From contig OY751495.1 in assembly GCA_963565915.1 (NCBI GenBank), positions 3,100,001 through 3,164,000 of the forward strand: a DNA stretch of 64,000 nucleotides, read 5' to 3'. Of this stretch, positions 1-10,876 are shown piece by piece (the stretch's first letter is position 1; each line of letters opens with the position of its first letter). Position numbers and translations under genes: made by a program. The DNA is from Entoloma clypeatum. Lineage: Eukaryota > Basidiomycota > Agaricomycetes > Agaricales > Entolomataceae. The notes under the pieces are model-generated. The model saw only the letters and a list, made by a program, of their open reading frames with translations. It had not been told where the DNA came from and searched no databases.

Positions 1-1554
1 ATGTTGCACTGACAACCATACAGCCGATTAGCCATGGGTTCTGGATAATATGTAGAATTATGCATCTTACGCTCGGCGCCACACATTTTTGTGAGTATTT
101 GAGCCTTTTGTCGAAACCTTTCTTGAGTTCGATGCGCTCCTCGGCCCAAAATTTGAAGGCGAACCAAATTATATAAAACCTGGACCCGCGACTCTAGAAG
201 AAGCATCTGGGGGTCCTTGAACGCCCTCTCCACTTGTCGGAAAACCGAGCGATAAATGAGATACGGGGAGATACGCAGGATCATTTCAAATACACCATCA
301 TCAACCCGCTCGTCAGGCGGCAAAGTACTCATATGAGTCTTGGACTTCTTCGCGTTGGTTCGTAACTCTTTTGGGAATGTCGCGTACTGCAAAAGACCCT
401 GTAGCAATCCCGCGCGAACACTTTGGGTGATCCAAGTAAAGCTATCGGAGACACTGCAGCCTGTTACAAGATAGCGCAATGCGCCCGAGGCGCACAGGTC
501 GGTTTGGATATCATGTGTCTGTCGATCCTTGGCAGGTAACCCCAGGCAATCCTTTGTAAGAAGTTGAATGCGCGAGTCATGTCGATCATGATGTGTTTCG
601 ACAGGAGTACGTGGCCAAATTCTGTCACATTTATGTTAATCGCAGAGAGCATCGAGACCAGCGGATCCCAGGCCGTGATCCACTCCGCTTCTCCTTCAAC
701 GGCAATTCGAACATAGTCTATACAAACAGAAGCCATCTTGGAGACATCGCCTTTGAGCTCGTGGATGAGCACACGCGGTAATGTGTGTACGTCACGATGT
801 ATAAATTCTGCCAAGGATGTGGTGATAGAGGTGCGGGTCTTTGTCAAACTGGAGTCATCCCCCGAGTTCGAGGTGTCACATAGCCTAAACCATATGTCCA
901 CAAGGATAAGGAAAGCATTTGGCGACTCTCCAAGCATTCGAGGCGTCTCCTCTGAGCGGGAACCGAGCAACCGAGGTATAACCTGCTGAATCGTCATAAT
1001 GGTCATCCTGTCGGCCGCTGAGATCATATTGAAGTCGGAAGGCTGGAGAAAGATACTTTTAGGGTAGATTCGCAGATAAAGATGATCCACCCATGTCCAT
1101 ATTGCCGGCCAGAAGCGACGAAAGCCAGTGTAACAATCGGTCCTGCATGCCCTCGGCGGATTCTTTTCCAGATGGGAGTGTAGGATTTGGTGCACTCTCG
1201 CTTGCAAGGCCACCGATATGTCGTTCACCATGCAGACAAGGAGCTCTTGCATGCTTTCGATAGAGCCAGATTCTGCCTCATTCGCCAATATCTGCTTAGA
1301 AATGTTGGTTTTCAAATATTGGCGCATCAATCACGTACCTGGACGTCCCGAGGTATTGTGCTCCATGGTGCAATTTTTCGGGGCAAAGAAACTCTAGGGA
1401 ACGAATATTCGAGATGGTAGGTATTGGGGAGTGGGGATTCAGCGGGCCGCCGACTTGATGAGGGTGTCCCAGGCATTTGATCCAGGGCGCAGGTAGTGAG
1501 TGCTAGTGAGGTCTCGGAAGTACTGTCGGATTTTCGGCTGTACGTTGTGACCAT
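1..1554 (-). CDS. Agaricomycete lineage-specific protein (MYND-associated type), 3' end off the window
   Basis: The gene starts at the ATG at 1554 and runs off the left edge. Exon 1 is 1339-1554 (72 codons, low-complexity N-terminus). A 44-bp GT-AG intron (1295-1338, donor GTACGT) joins it in phase to exon 2, which begins QILANEAESGS. The helical, tryptophan-rich stretch (FWPAIWTWVDHLYL, then SAADR) is typical, from memory, of a large expanded family of Agaricomycete proteins that often end in a MYND zinc finger; the finger itself would lie beyond base 1. Downstream coding is clear to base 1 (WITQSVRAGLLQGLL, then MCGAERKMHNS), but it is in another frame from about base 545 onward. That implies a missed intron or a 1-nt lesion at roughly 500-545. 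The hAT element at 1566 lies 11 bp upstream of the ATG, so the native promoter has been replaced or displaced. Function unknown. Confidence 0.6.
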
Positions 1555-1565
1555 GCCGCCAAGAT

Positions 1566-2196
1566 TAGTGTTGCCGCAAGGTAAGGTCAAGGCAAGGTAA
1601 GGTAAAATAAATTCAAACTCAACCTTTGCCTTACCTTGACCTCGACACAACCTCGAATCACTCCCATCAGCAACGAAAATGTCCCATCAAATGGTCACAC
1701 AGAAACGATTGGACATGAACGAGAATGACCTTCAGGGCATCACCAGCCGCGATACCAGCCTTCTTATACCTCCCCAACATTCCGAATCCTCGGAAAAACA
1801 AACATGTTCGCGACGGGTAAACGATCGGGGACACGACGCGATGAGGAGCGACAACACGTCGCAGAACAAACATCACACGCATTGGCGCAAGGGGTGTATC
1901 GGTCTCGTGGGAAGGACTTTCAGGGGTCGAGGGGCTTGCTGATTGTGGTCTCAGAGCATCGTTGGAGGGACAGGAAGGCGGGACGTTGAAAAAAACATTG
2001 AATTAACTGGAATATGATGGACAGACTCGGAACGTGACATACAGTAATGATCTGGCGTCCTAAACGAGGATTGATATCGTTGATGGGGCATTGATTGGAG
2101 GTGGGAAGGCAAGGCAAGGCTCGCCTCGCCTTGTGGCAACCAGCACAAGACAAGGTTACCTTGCCTTCAAGGCACCTCGACCTTCCGGCAACACTA
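1566..2196. mobile_element. Non-autonomous hAT-type DNA transposon (MITE-like), 631 bp
   Basis: Terminal inverted repeats begin TAGTGTTGCC at 1566 and end GGCAACACTA at 2196. The element is flanked by a perfect 8-bp duplication GCCAAGAT (1558-1565 and 2197-2204). An 8-bp TSD and a TAGTG-type terminus are hAT hallmarks. Subterminal regions are rich in short GCAAGG/AAGGTAAGG repeats in both orientations (about 1577-1648 and 2106-2185), which probably represent transposase-binding repeats. No reading frame resembling a transposase is present, so it would have to be mobilised in trans. Confidence 0.9.
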
Positions 2197-2447
2197 GCCA
2201 AGATGCTGCCAATTTAAAAGAAAAAGGTACTTCTCCACCATCAGGGTGCTCGCGGGGTCCGACTTGAAAATTTGCTGCCATTGATCTACAGCCCTCTGCT
2301 TTTCCCCCAGCTATGCTAGAAGCATAATGCAGAATGATCTTGCGTGGACACTACATACAATGCTGTTCTAGTTATGCTCCAATCAGAGAGCAATACGCGT
2401 GATGGCCCATATAAACCACCAAAAAGTAGAATTATCCAATGGGGGCA

Positions 2448-2522
2448 TGGGGGCACCGCCGATTGAACGCGGGACCTTCAGAAGGGTGAAGATTGCTTCA
2501 GTCTGCTGCTCTTCCGACTGAG
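2448..2522 (-). tRNA. tRNA-Phe(GAA), 3' part of a gene split by Copia A
   Basis: Read on the minus strand this holds the D-arm, anticodon arm, variable loop, T-arm and 3' acceptor strand. The anticodon GAA lies at 2499-2497 within CTGAAG, and a 12-nt intron is predicted at 2484-2495, one base 3' of the anticodon, the canonical position. The 3' acceptor strand TGCCCCC pairs perfectly with GGGGGCA found 5.8 kb away at 8322-8328, on the far side of Copia A. T-stem pair 53:61 is G-G and 27:43 is G-A, so the B box departs from consensus; the gene may already have been weak before the insertion. Confidence 0.8.
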
Positions 2523-2527
2523 CTATG

Positions 2528-2827
2528 TGTTGAAGTTCCACCTGGGCGCTAGCCGCAAGTGTACTGAAGCAACCGGCTACAGTGGAAGTACTCTACGATA
2601 CCGTTCTGACCACTTACATAGATTGGAGAGGGTGAGGCTGGTGAGAGCGGTTGAGGCTGGTAAGAGCGATGGAGGCGGTTAAGAGTCAAGAGACAACTTA
2701 TTGATATTGACAGTTTCCTGGTCTTATATACCGTACTACTGTTTGTACCAACCAAATAAGTATGTAATCGAAGATGTGTAAAGGTCACGTGATATAATCT
2801 AATCCACGTGATGGAAAAGTTTCAACA
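2528..2827 (-). repeat. 3' LTR of Copia A (300 bp)
   Basis: It differs from its partner at 8009-8318 by a 10-bp change in a TAATC pentamer array and one adjacent substitution. Two CACGTG palindromes (2786-2791 and 2805-2810) flank the short pentamer array. Confidence 0.95.
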
Positions 2828-2892
2828 CCCCCCCATATTTAGTACATACTTCTAAATACATCTTACTTTTTCCCATATAGGTACTCTTTCGT

Positions 2893-5800
2893 CTAGTTTT
2901 TAAGTAATCCGAAGTACGGGATAAACTTGCTGAAGAGGACTTTCCCCAGATTCTTAGTTAAAAGGTCTGCAGGGTTATTCACTCCTTCGATGAATTCGAC
3001 TGTAATGATGCCTTCGGATACTTTTTCTCTGACGAAGTGGAATCGCACGTCAATGTGCTTGGACCGCTTTTCAGTTACAGGGTTGGATGCAATAAAGACG
3101 GAGCCATTGTTATCTCCATAGATCGGGACTGATCCGATCTGCATCCCAAGTTCGGCAAGCATGCTTCTAAGCCATGTCACTGCGCGACTGCAATCTGATA
3201 GCGCCATGTATTCTGCTTCCGTGGAAGAGAGGGCAATGGTTTTTTGCGCCGATGAAACCCATGTTACTGCTCCAGATGCCAGCGATACGAAGTAACCAGT
3301 GGTGCTCTTCCTGGTGTTTTCATCTGACGCCCAATCGGAGTCTGTGAATGCGTAGATTCCTTTCCCAGAATCACCATCATACATGATCGCATAATTTTTT
3401 GTCGCCTTCAAATACCTGCAAATATCCCTTGCCACTTCTAAATGGCGTTTGGTAGGGTTTGCGGAGAATTGGGACATTTTGATTACGGCGAAACAAATGT
3501 CGGGTCTTGTCCCGATCATTAAGTACAATAGTGACCCGATGACGGATTGGTACTTGGATCTGAGTTCCGCATTGGGTTCATCTTCAGACTTCATGGGTTT
3601 GTAGCCCGTCGGGAGTGGGGTATGGGTGGCATTAGATTCGCTCATCCCCATGCGTGCGAGAATTTTCTCAAGGTAGGGTACTTGATCAATGAAGATCCTC
3701 TTCCCACGTTGCCTTATTTGGATAGAGAGAAATTCTTTTGGTTCCCCATCAGGGACTAGGTGGCCTAGGTCCCTACATTCCCATGTTGTCATGAAGGCCT
3801 TCTTCTTTTCCAGCATGTATTCCCGGTTTGTGCCGAGAAAAGCAGAGTCATCGACATAAATGACGGCGATCACAGTTTCCCCTTTGGTACTTGTGTGAAT
3901 GAAAACTCCCGCATCGGAGTGAAGCCGGGCAAAGCCGAGCTTTTTCATGGAGGAATCGAGTTCCCTCCACCAGGCTAATGCGGCCTGCTTGAGTCCGTAT
4001 AGGGCTTTGTATAGTCGGTACACGAGGTTTTCTTTCCCTTTTACTATGTAGCCCTCAGGCTGTCACATGTAAATTACCTCACGGAGTGTTCCATAGAGGA
4101 AGGCTGCTGAGACGTCCAAGAGTGTCATGAACCACCCTTCAAGGGCTGTCAATGCCAGAATCAATCGGACTGTCTCGTATCTCACTACTGGTGAGAAGAT
4201 CTGATCGAAGTCAATCCCTTCTACCTGTGAGAAACCTTTTGCAACAAGGCGCGCTTTCAAACGCCCGTCGGATTTTTCGTTGTAAACCCATTTGTTCCTT
4301 AGAGCTTTCCTCCCTGTAGGTAGGGGTACTAACTCCGTGATCACCCCGCAGCTTTTGAGCATGTCTAGCTCTTTTTGTTCTGCCGCATACCAATCTTCTG
4401 TGTTTGGAAGAGAGTATATGTCTTTGTGTGACATTTTGATGATGCCTACTTGGATGGAGATTGCCTCCATTAGGAGATCGTTCATCCATGCCGTTTGACC
4501 GCCCAATCTACGTCTTCGATCCATTTTTTCAAGATCAGAAGCAGGGGTGTCTTCCCCATAGATGCTGTCTGGCATTCTCCGAACTCGTCGTTCCCTGATC
4601 GGTCGATCTGGTACTTGCTCGGGCTCTGGAGTGGGTACTCGTGGCTCGTCATCGGGCTTGCTACGTGGCAAATCATCGTCTGATTCAGGGTGATCCTGTC
4701 CAGTGGGAACAGGGTCGTGAGGTTTTTTGTAATGACTGTCATTGTCATTGTTTCTGGGGATGAGGTCCTCAAACTCATCAGCCGGTTCTGGGTTTTCCAT
4801 TTCTGGATGGTTTTCTGGCAAAGGGTCGATGTGGCATCTAGGGTACTTGCTTTCATCAAAGATAGCTTTCCCACCCATGAAAATTGTATTAGTCTCAGGA
4901 TCCATGAAACGGTATCCTTTGACCCCTGGCTTTGATCCGAGATAAATCATCAATTGAGATCTAGACTCCAGGGAATTTCTACGTTTTTCTTTTGGGATAT
5001 ACACATATGCCTGACATCCGAAGACTCTGATGCTTGACATATCGGGGATCTCATTGGTCACCCTGAAGTAAGGGGTATTCCATTCGAGACGCTGCATGGG
5101 GGTTCTATTGTAGAGAAAAGCTGCATGTTCCAAACAGAATTCCCACCACATAGGTGGTAAGCACGCGTCGAAGCGCAAGGCCTGAGATTTCTCCCACAGG
5201 GTTCGATTTATCCGTTCTGCTCGACCGTTCTGCTGGTGCTGATACGGGAGCGTGACGTCGATCAGAATTCCATGATCGGCAAGTACATCCTTGTATTCGT
5301 TAAATTCTCCACCTCCATCAACTCGCCATTTCTTAGGAGTGGCGGCGAATTGATTCTGGATCATCGCAAGGAATTGTCGTAGTGCCATGACAGCATCCGA
5401 CTTCTTTCTAAGCAAGACGACCCAGACGTGGGATGAAAAATCGTCCAAAAACGTAAGGAAATATTTATATTTGTGGTATGATGCCGTGGATATTTGTTTA
5501 AGATCGGAATGGATCAGATCAAAGGTTTTTGTTGCCCTTGTTATCGAATTTGGATATGACTGATTCGGCATTTTCCCTTTGAGGCAACCTGTGCAACTTT
5601 CCTGTGATTTCTCACGTACTAGTGTTTCAGGTACCCCTTTGGTACTGGTGGGAATCTTTCGGAGTGCTTGATCATTTGGGTGACCAAGGCGCTTGTGCCA
5701 TGTTTCAACAGTGATTTCGCTCGAGATCGCATGGATCTGGTCATAGCGTATTTCAGTGTCTAACCAGTAAATGGTTTGACCAAGGATGTGGGGCGAAAAC

Positions 5801-7645
5801 TGGATTTTGCTCAGCCCTTTGGAGATGTTGATTTCTCCACAAGTCCCGTCTCCTTTGTAACCATGGTTAAGGAAGACGCCTAGGGACAATAAGTGTGTGT
5901 CCATGTCCGGAATGTAGAACACCGGTCTGAGAAGATGGGTTTTAACTTCCCCATTTAGGGTGTGCCATACTGGAACGGCCCCAACTCCAAGAATTTCCAG
6001 TTTCTTCCCTTTGGCTGCAGTTTGGACGAATCGCTTGACCATGAGAGGTCTATAATATGCGAAGTCCTTAAACTCATAGGTGAAGTGTAAAGAGGCGCCG
6101 GAATCTAGTATCCATTGCGCGCGTTCTTTTTCCTTACAATGTGTACAAGAGGCGAAATGTTTAATATATTTTTTATGTAGATCACTGCTAATGTGATCTA
6201 CGCACTCTGTACTGGTACTGGCTAATATATTATACGTCTGTTGAGAGGTATTATTAGCATTCCGCAATTGATAAGGTTCAAGAAAGGGTTTCGACGAACC
6301 GTCAAGTTCTATCTCATCCTCAAACACATCCGGCCCCATCTGTTCCTGGTCGATGTCCATCATCTTCAGCGATTCTTCTATCGACGGGGCTATGTGATGC
6401 TGTTTAGCCGGCCTTTCGTCGATGTCAGGGATGATGGTATCTAAGATACGGAGGTTCGACCCAGAGGGTCGTGCGCCGATTTCTCGGGCAAGCTTTCATA
6501 CTCTCTCGTTCTTTTTCCACGCTGACGGCTTTCCGGAAGGAAGCCCGGTGTACTGAGAGGGAGGCGGGTTCATGCGTTGCAGGAGTGACTGCATTTTTTC
6601 TGACTCAGGCTGCGCGGTACTTGTAGTTTTCCCGCGGCCAGTTACAGTGGTGAAGGCAGGTGCATGATGAGGAGGGAGAGGACAAGGAGCAGGACGACGA
6701 AGGGGTTGCTTAATGGCTGGTGCAATAAACTCGACCATTTCCTCAGCTTGGTCGGAGTCGTTTTCTGCGTTGTTGGCGCGCTTCTTCTGGTTGCGCCAGC
6801 GTCCCTTTCTTTTCAGAAGCGGTACTCGGGTCGGTCGAGTTAGGCTGCTCGTCAGCATTGTTACGCGAGGTACTCGGCGCTGTTTGCTTTTCCCATTTGG
6901 GGTCTTGCCCCTTTCGCTTAGTCCCGGAAATTTTCCGGGCCTGCTCGTTGGACGCCCGAGTAGACCCAATCGCGTACTTGCGCCTGTACTCTGAGACGAT
7001 GCTGTCGGCGACTGCCTGCCATGTGAAGTCGTCGGCGTCGTAGACCTGAAAGAGGGCGGTGGAGAGGGACGACCAGGCGTCAGGAATGGCACTTGCCAAG
7101 ATCATAGCCTGCATGAGATCAGGCACGACGAAGTTCGAGTCGCTGAGACAAGCGAAGAGTGATCCAAGGCGCTCGATTTCCGGCACGGGGTCCCGACCAG
7201 ACAGTTTGAAGGAGGCTGCAGCTTTGAAATCGCCAAAAATGGTGGCGGGGGAGACCTTTGAATATGCATCCTTCAGTATCGTCCAGGCTTCCTTCAAGGT
7301 CTTGGCGTCTTTGATGTGTCTCCTGATGGCTTCGGAGACCTTGAGGCGGATGGAACCGAAGGCCATGTCGTCGTCCCTGATCCAGGTCTTCCTTTCTTTG
7401 TGGAAGGCGGGCTGGTCGACGGTGACGGTGATGACCGGAGGCTGGGTTGCAGACGTCGAGGTGGCAGAGGCAGGAGTGGAGACCATGACGGTGAAGTCCT
7501 CGATAGTGGGGCGCTCAATGTCGCCGGATACGAGGCGCCAGACTCCTTGATGGAGGAGGTAGGACTTCATCTTCTCGGCCCAACTTTGATAGTCGATGCC
7601 GTCAAAGACGACGATGGAGTCGAGGGCGGAGCGAGAGGTAGACAT
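2893..7645 (-). pseudogene. gag-pol of Copia A, degraded
   Basis: The start codon is the ATG at 7645 (MSTSRSALDS). Order on the minus strand: gag (UBN2/DUF4219-like, no CCHC knuckle seen), protease (LDSGASLHF), integrase (HHCC plus D,D,E: HSDLK, VDGGGEF, NGRAERI), reverse transcriptase (YVDDSAF) and RNase H (FTDSDWA, STEAEYMA), ending near 2893 with YFGLLKN. Lesions: TGA at 6496-6498 and at 4063-4065, where sister copies have CGA; and an 8-bp deletion near 6810 relative to copy D that shifts the gag frame. It cannot make a full polyprotein. Confidence 0.9.
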
Positions 7646-7993
7646 TGTAGATGAATCTAAAAAAGGGTTCCCAATCAGTGATGTGTTATGAATATGATTC
7701 AAGAAAACAATTAAATGATTCCTTATGACATATTCCCTTTAGGAATAGCGGTCACGGGAAAACCCTTTATATGTCAGAAACGTATGAGGTGCGATCAACG
7801 TTTCCACATGGAGTGTACTAGGTCAATCCCCTTAGGGACGTTTTCATGACAGGTACTTGTCGTAATGACGTTCCCAGGTTCATATGTGAAGAAGTAAGAC
7901 TCAGAACCTAGATCTTTCGATCGGTTCTTCGCCAGCCAGGGTAGAGTGGGCAGGTACTCGCTGTTGCCAGCGTTTCCCAAGTCCCTCTGCTAT

Positions 7994-8008
7994 CCGGGGC
8001 CCATAACC
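7994..8008 (-). promoter_or_regulatory. Primer-binding site of Copia A (half tRNA-iMet type)
   Basis: The sense strand reads GGTTATGGGCCCCGG directly after the LTR end. It is complementary to an initiator tRNA-Met anticodon arm (GGGCCCATAACC), the half-tRNA primer known from Drosophila copia. Confidence 0.75.
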
Positions 8009-8318
8009 TGTTGAAGTTCCACCTGGGCGCTAGCCGCAAGTGTACTGAAGCAACCGGCTACAGTGGAAGTACTCTACGATACCGTTCTGACCACTTACAT
8101 AGATTGGAGAGGGTGAGGCTGGTGAGAGCGGTTGAGGCTGGTAAGAGCGATGGAGGCGGTTAAGAGTCAAGAGACAACTTATTGATATTGACAGTTTCCT
8201 GGTCTTATATACCGTACTACTGTTTGTACCAACCAAATAAGTATGTAATCGAAGATGTGTAAAGGTCACGTGATATAATCTAATCTAATCTAATCTACGT
8301 GATGGAAAAGTTTCAACA
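8009..8318 (-). repeat. 5' LTR of Copia A (310 bp)
   Basis: Carries four TAATC pentamers against two in the 3' LTR. Read in the sense direction it contains a TATATAAG box and a GTAAGT splice-donor motif that is conserved in all Copia-1 copies here. Confidence 0.95.
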
Positions 8319-8328
8319 CTATGCCCCC
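8319..8328 (-). tRNA. tRNA-Phe(GAA), detached 5' part (acceptor strand to position 10)
   Basis: On the minus strand this reads GGGGGCA followed by T, A and G, that is tRNA positions 1-10. It pairs with the 3' acceptor strand at 2449-2455. The first five bases of this piece (8319-8323, CTATG) are the TSD of Copia A, also present at 2523-2527. Transposon insertion between positions 6 and 10 makes this copy non-functional. Confidence 0.8.
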
Positions 8329-10219
8329 ACATGACAAAGACTGTCCATGTAAGTACCTATCATACAAGGTGAATGCACCGACGAAGAAGAAAAGGGCTAT
8401 CCTACCCAGTTAATAGAAATGATCACCTTCCTCTTCCTCTAACCACCACCATCGTGATTAGGCGCCCGCGTCTTTTTCATCGATTGCTGCTGGTTGTAGT
8501 AGATCGTAGTTCAACATGTCTTTCCATGATGAACCCCCCTCTTCCTCTGGTGGTGGTCGGGCCCTTAAGGCTCCATCGCTCACTAGATCGACCAGGATCG
8601 ACACTCAATCTGTCGCCAAGCCCCCCGTCTCCCTTGATTGGCCAGATTCTTCAGCTGATTGCACTCAATCGCCGTCCTCTCCCGCACCAACTAGTAGGGC
8701 TGAGGAAATCCGTCTCAGGCAGAAGGCTCGCAAGTCTGCCCTTGGATCTGTCAGCCCTGTGGAAGGTAATCCCACTGGTAACTGGTCAGAAGAACCAATC
8801 GATGTCGACACCCTTCCGGATGTCAACCAGCTCGTCTCTGTGGGGCCTTTAGCTCCCACCAATATCGTCTACCGCAGCGACACCCCCTTCAGTGGGCGGG
8901 CCGAAGCGGCGAGGCACTCTTCCATCGCACTTCCCACTAACGCCGGACTCATGATGTTCGAGACTGTTCTGGATTACATACTCAACAATCTGAAACACGG
9001 TCTTATCCCCAGCGAGTTGCAGATTAACATGGCAGGTGACAGCGAGGACAACCTTGTTGCAATGTGCACTACCCTCAAAACTGTCGGCGAGGCTATCGAC
9101 TTCGGTCTGGCTTCTGGCGGCACCCTCACTCGGCTCAACACGGCCACCCTCTCTGCTGCCGTCATTTCATTGGCACAGCGGGTCATCGTTCGGGGCATCA
9201 CGTGAGACGCCGTCACTTCTGATGGAGTCCTCAGAGATGAGTTCTTCATGCTTTTCGCTCTCATGGGCGATAAACTCGGCTTTAGCCTTAACAGCGACGG
9301 CAATCTCATTCACAAGGACTACGTCCCCCCCCCCTCTGCCTCCAACACCCGCCTCCCAGGGCAAAGGTAAGTCTAAGGCCCCTCCTCCTCCCAACCCTCC
9401 CACCACCTCACAGGCAGCGGACGCCTCCATGTCGGACTCTTGGCATGTCCACAAATCCCCCGCCCCCCCCAAAGCTTCTAGCTCTGGAAAGGCCCCGGTT
9501 CCGCGTGGCTCCAGGTGTTTACACCTGACTCCTGCCCCAGCAGCCCAGCCTTCCAAGGGTTTACCCTCTGGAACGGTCAAGCGAGCCCCCAGGATCAATG
9601 ACACGTCGGCATTCCCGTCCTTACCGCCCAAGGGCTCTGCCTACAACAGAGCTCCCAGGCCTTCCTATGCCAACAAAGCCAAGAGTGGAGCACACGCCGC
9701 GCCTACGGGCAAAGCGCCTGCAGAAACTGGAGGCGATGTTCCCACACCAAAGACTCCTGCGGCTCCTAAGCCCAGAGTGTCCTCGACCACCAAGGGCGCC
9801 AACAGGCGCTTTGTCATGATATCGAGCTCTGAGTGGGCTCTTTTCAAGAAACGCGATGAGGTTCACAAAGCTGCTCTTGAAGCACTTGCGAATCTCAACT
9901 CTCCTCTCTCCCTCAAGGCTGCTGACTTATGCCCTGAAGGATCGAGGATGAAAACTATCAGTTCCACCGGTCGGGTCATCCCCACCGATGTTGAACTCAC
10001 CAACATCGGCAAGTTCATTGAACACTTGCTCAAAACCGACGATGCGGAGATTAACATGTATCTTCCGACATCAAAATCCTTCCTGAAGTTGACTGGCGTG
10101 CCCCACATCCTCAACAATGAACCCATTTCGTCTGAGGCCATTGGCAAAATCATCACAAAACACTGCTTTGCAGTCATGAGGAAATGAGTCACCCTCACAT
10201 CTGCTGCTCAGATCGTCAC

Positions 10220-10527
10220 TGTTGAAACTTTTCCATCACGTAGATTAGATTAGATTAGATTACATCACGTGACCATAGACATCTTTGATTACATACTTCT
10301 TTGGTTGGTACAAACAGTAGTACGGTATATAAGACCAGGAAACTGTCAATACCAACAAGTTGTCTCTTGACTCTTAACCAGCTCCATCGCTCTTACCAGC
10401 CTCAACCGCTCTCACCAGCCTCACCCTTCTCAACCAAGTAAGTGACTAGAACGGTAGAGTAGAGTACTTCCACTGTAGCTGTGTTGCTCAGTACATCTGT
10501 GGCTAGCGCCCAGGTGGAACTTCAACA
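10220..10527 (+). repeat. 5' LTR of Copia C (308 bp)
   Basis: Runs TGTTGAAA...TTCAACA. It contains a TAGAT pentamer array followed by CACGTG (10266-10271), a TATATAAG box and a GTAAGT donor motif at 10438. Confidence 0.95.
10326..10333 (+). promoter_or_regulatory. TATA box of Copia-1 LTR (element C)
   Basis: TATATAAG; the transcript is expected to start about 25-35 bp downstream, near 10355. No ATG lies between there and the proposed donor at 10438. Confidence 0.6.
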
Positions 10528-10876
10528 GGTTATGGGCCCCGGATAGCAGAGGGACTTGGGAATGCTGGCAACAGCGAGTACCTGCCCACTCTACCCTGGT
10601 TGGCAAAGAACCGATCGAAAGATCTAGGTTCTGAGTCATACTTCTTCACACATGAACCTGGGAACGTCATCACAACAAGTACCTGTCATGAAGCGTCCCT
10701 AAGGGGATTGACTTAGTACACATCATGTGGAAACATTGATCGTACCTCACACACTCCTGACAAAAAGGGTTTTTCCCACAAACTGCTATTCCTGAAGGGA
10801 ATATGTTATGAGGAATCATTTATTTGTTTTCTCTAAAAAAATCAAGAACATCACTGATTGGGAGAACTCCTTTTAG
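10438..10876 (+). other. Predicted leader intron of Copia C, spanning the primer-binding site
   Basis: Donor GTAAGT at 10438 inside the LTR; acceptor CTCCTTTTAG ending at 10876, 12 bases before the gag ATG; branch-like CTGAT at 10854-10858. The donor is conserved in copies A, B and D, and each has a pyrimidine-rich TTAG just before gag. The unspliced leader holds several upstream ATGs, including one inside the primer-binding site, whereas the spliced leader would have none. Inferred, not observed. Confidence 0.6.
10528..10542 (+). promoter_or_regulatory. Primer-binding site of Copia C (half tRNA-iMet type)
   Basis: GGTTATGGGCCCCGG follows the LTR directly and is complementary to the anticodon arm of initiator tRNA-Met. 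Confidence 0.75.

Larger units (their letters stand above)
2528..8318 (-). mobile_element. Copia element A (family Copia-1), TSD CTATG
   Basis: Ty1/copia LTR retrotransposon in minus orientation. LTRs lie at 8009-8318 (5') and 2528-2827 (3'), both TGTTGAAG...TTTCAACA on the plus strand. The 5-bp duplications are 2523-2527 and 8319-8323. A run of seven C at 2828-2834 is the polypurine tract of the sense strand. Four copies of this family occur in the window (A, B, C, D). A is inactive: two nonsense codons and a frameshifting deletion in gag. It is inserted in a tRNA-Phe gene. Confidence 0.95.

Noticed and set aside
1570..1660. Short palindrome of AAGGTAAGG/CCTTACCTT units that resembles a terminator hairpin
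   Set aside because: It is the subterminal repeat zone of the hAT element, mirrored near its other end.
4292..4945. Long frames opposite the RT and linker regions of Copia A, and their equivalents in B, C and D
   Set aside because: They recur in every copy only because the polyprotein on the other strand is conserved; no independent start, motif or promoter.
7795..7980. 61-codon minus-strand frame in the Copia A leader, similar to the corresponding stretch in C
   Set aside because: It lacks an ATG start and its end shifts frame among copies (GACGTTTTCATG in A, GACGTCTCATG in B and D). It lies in the proposed leader intron.
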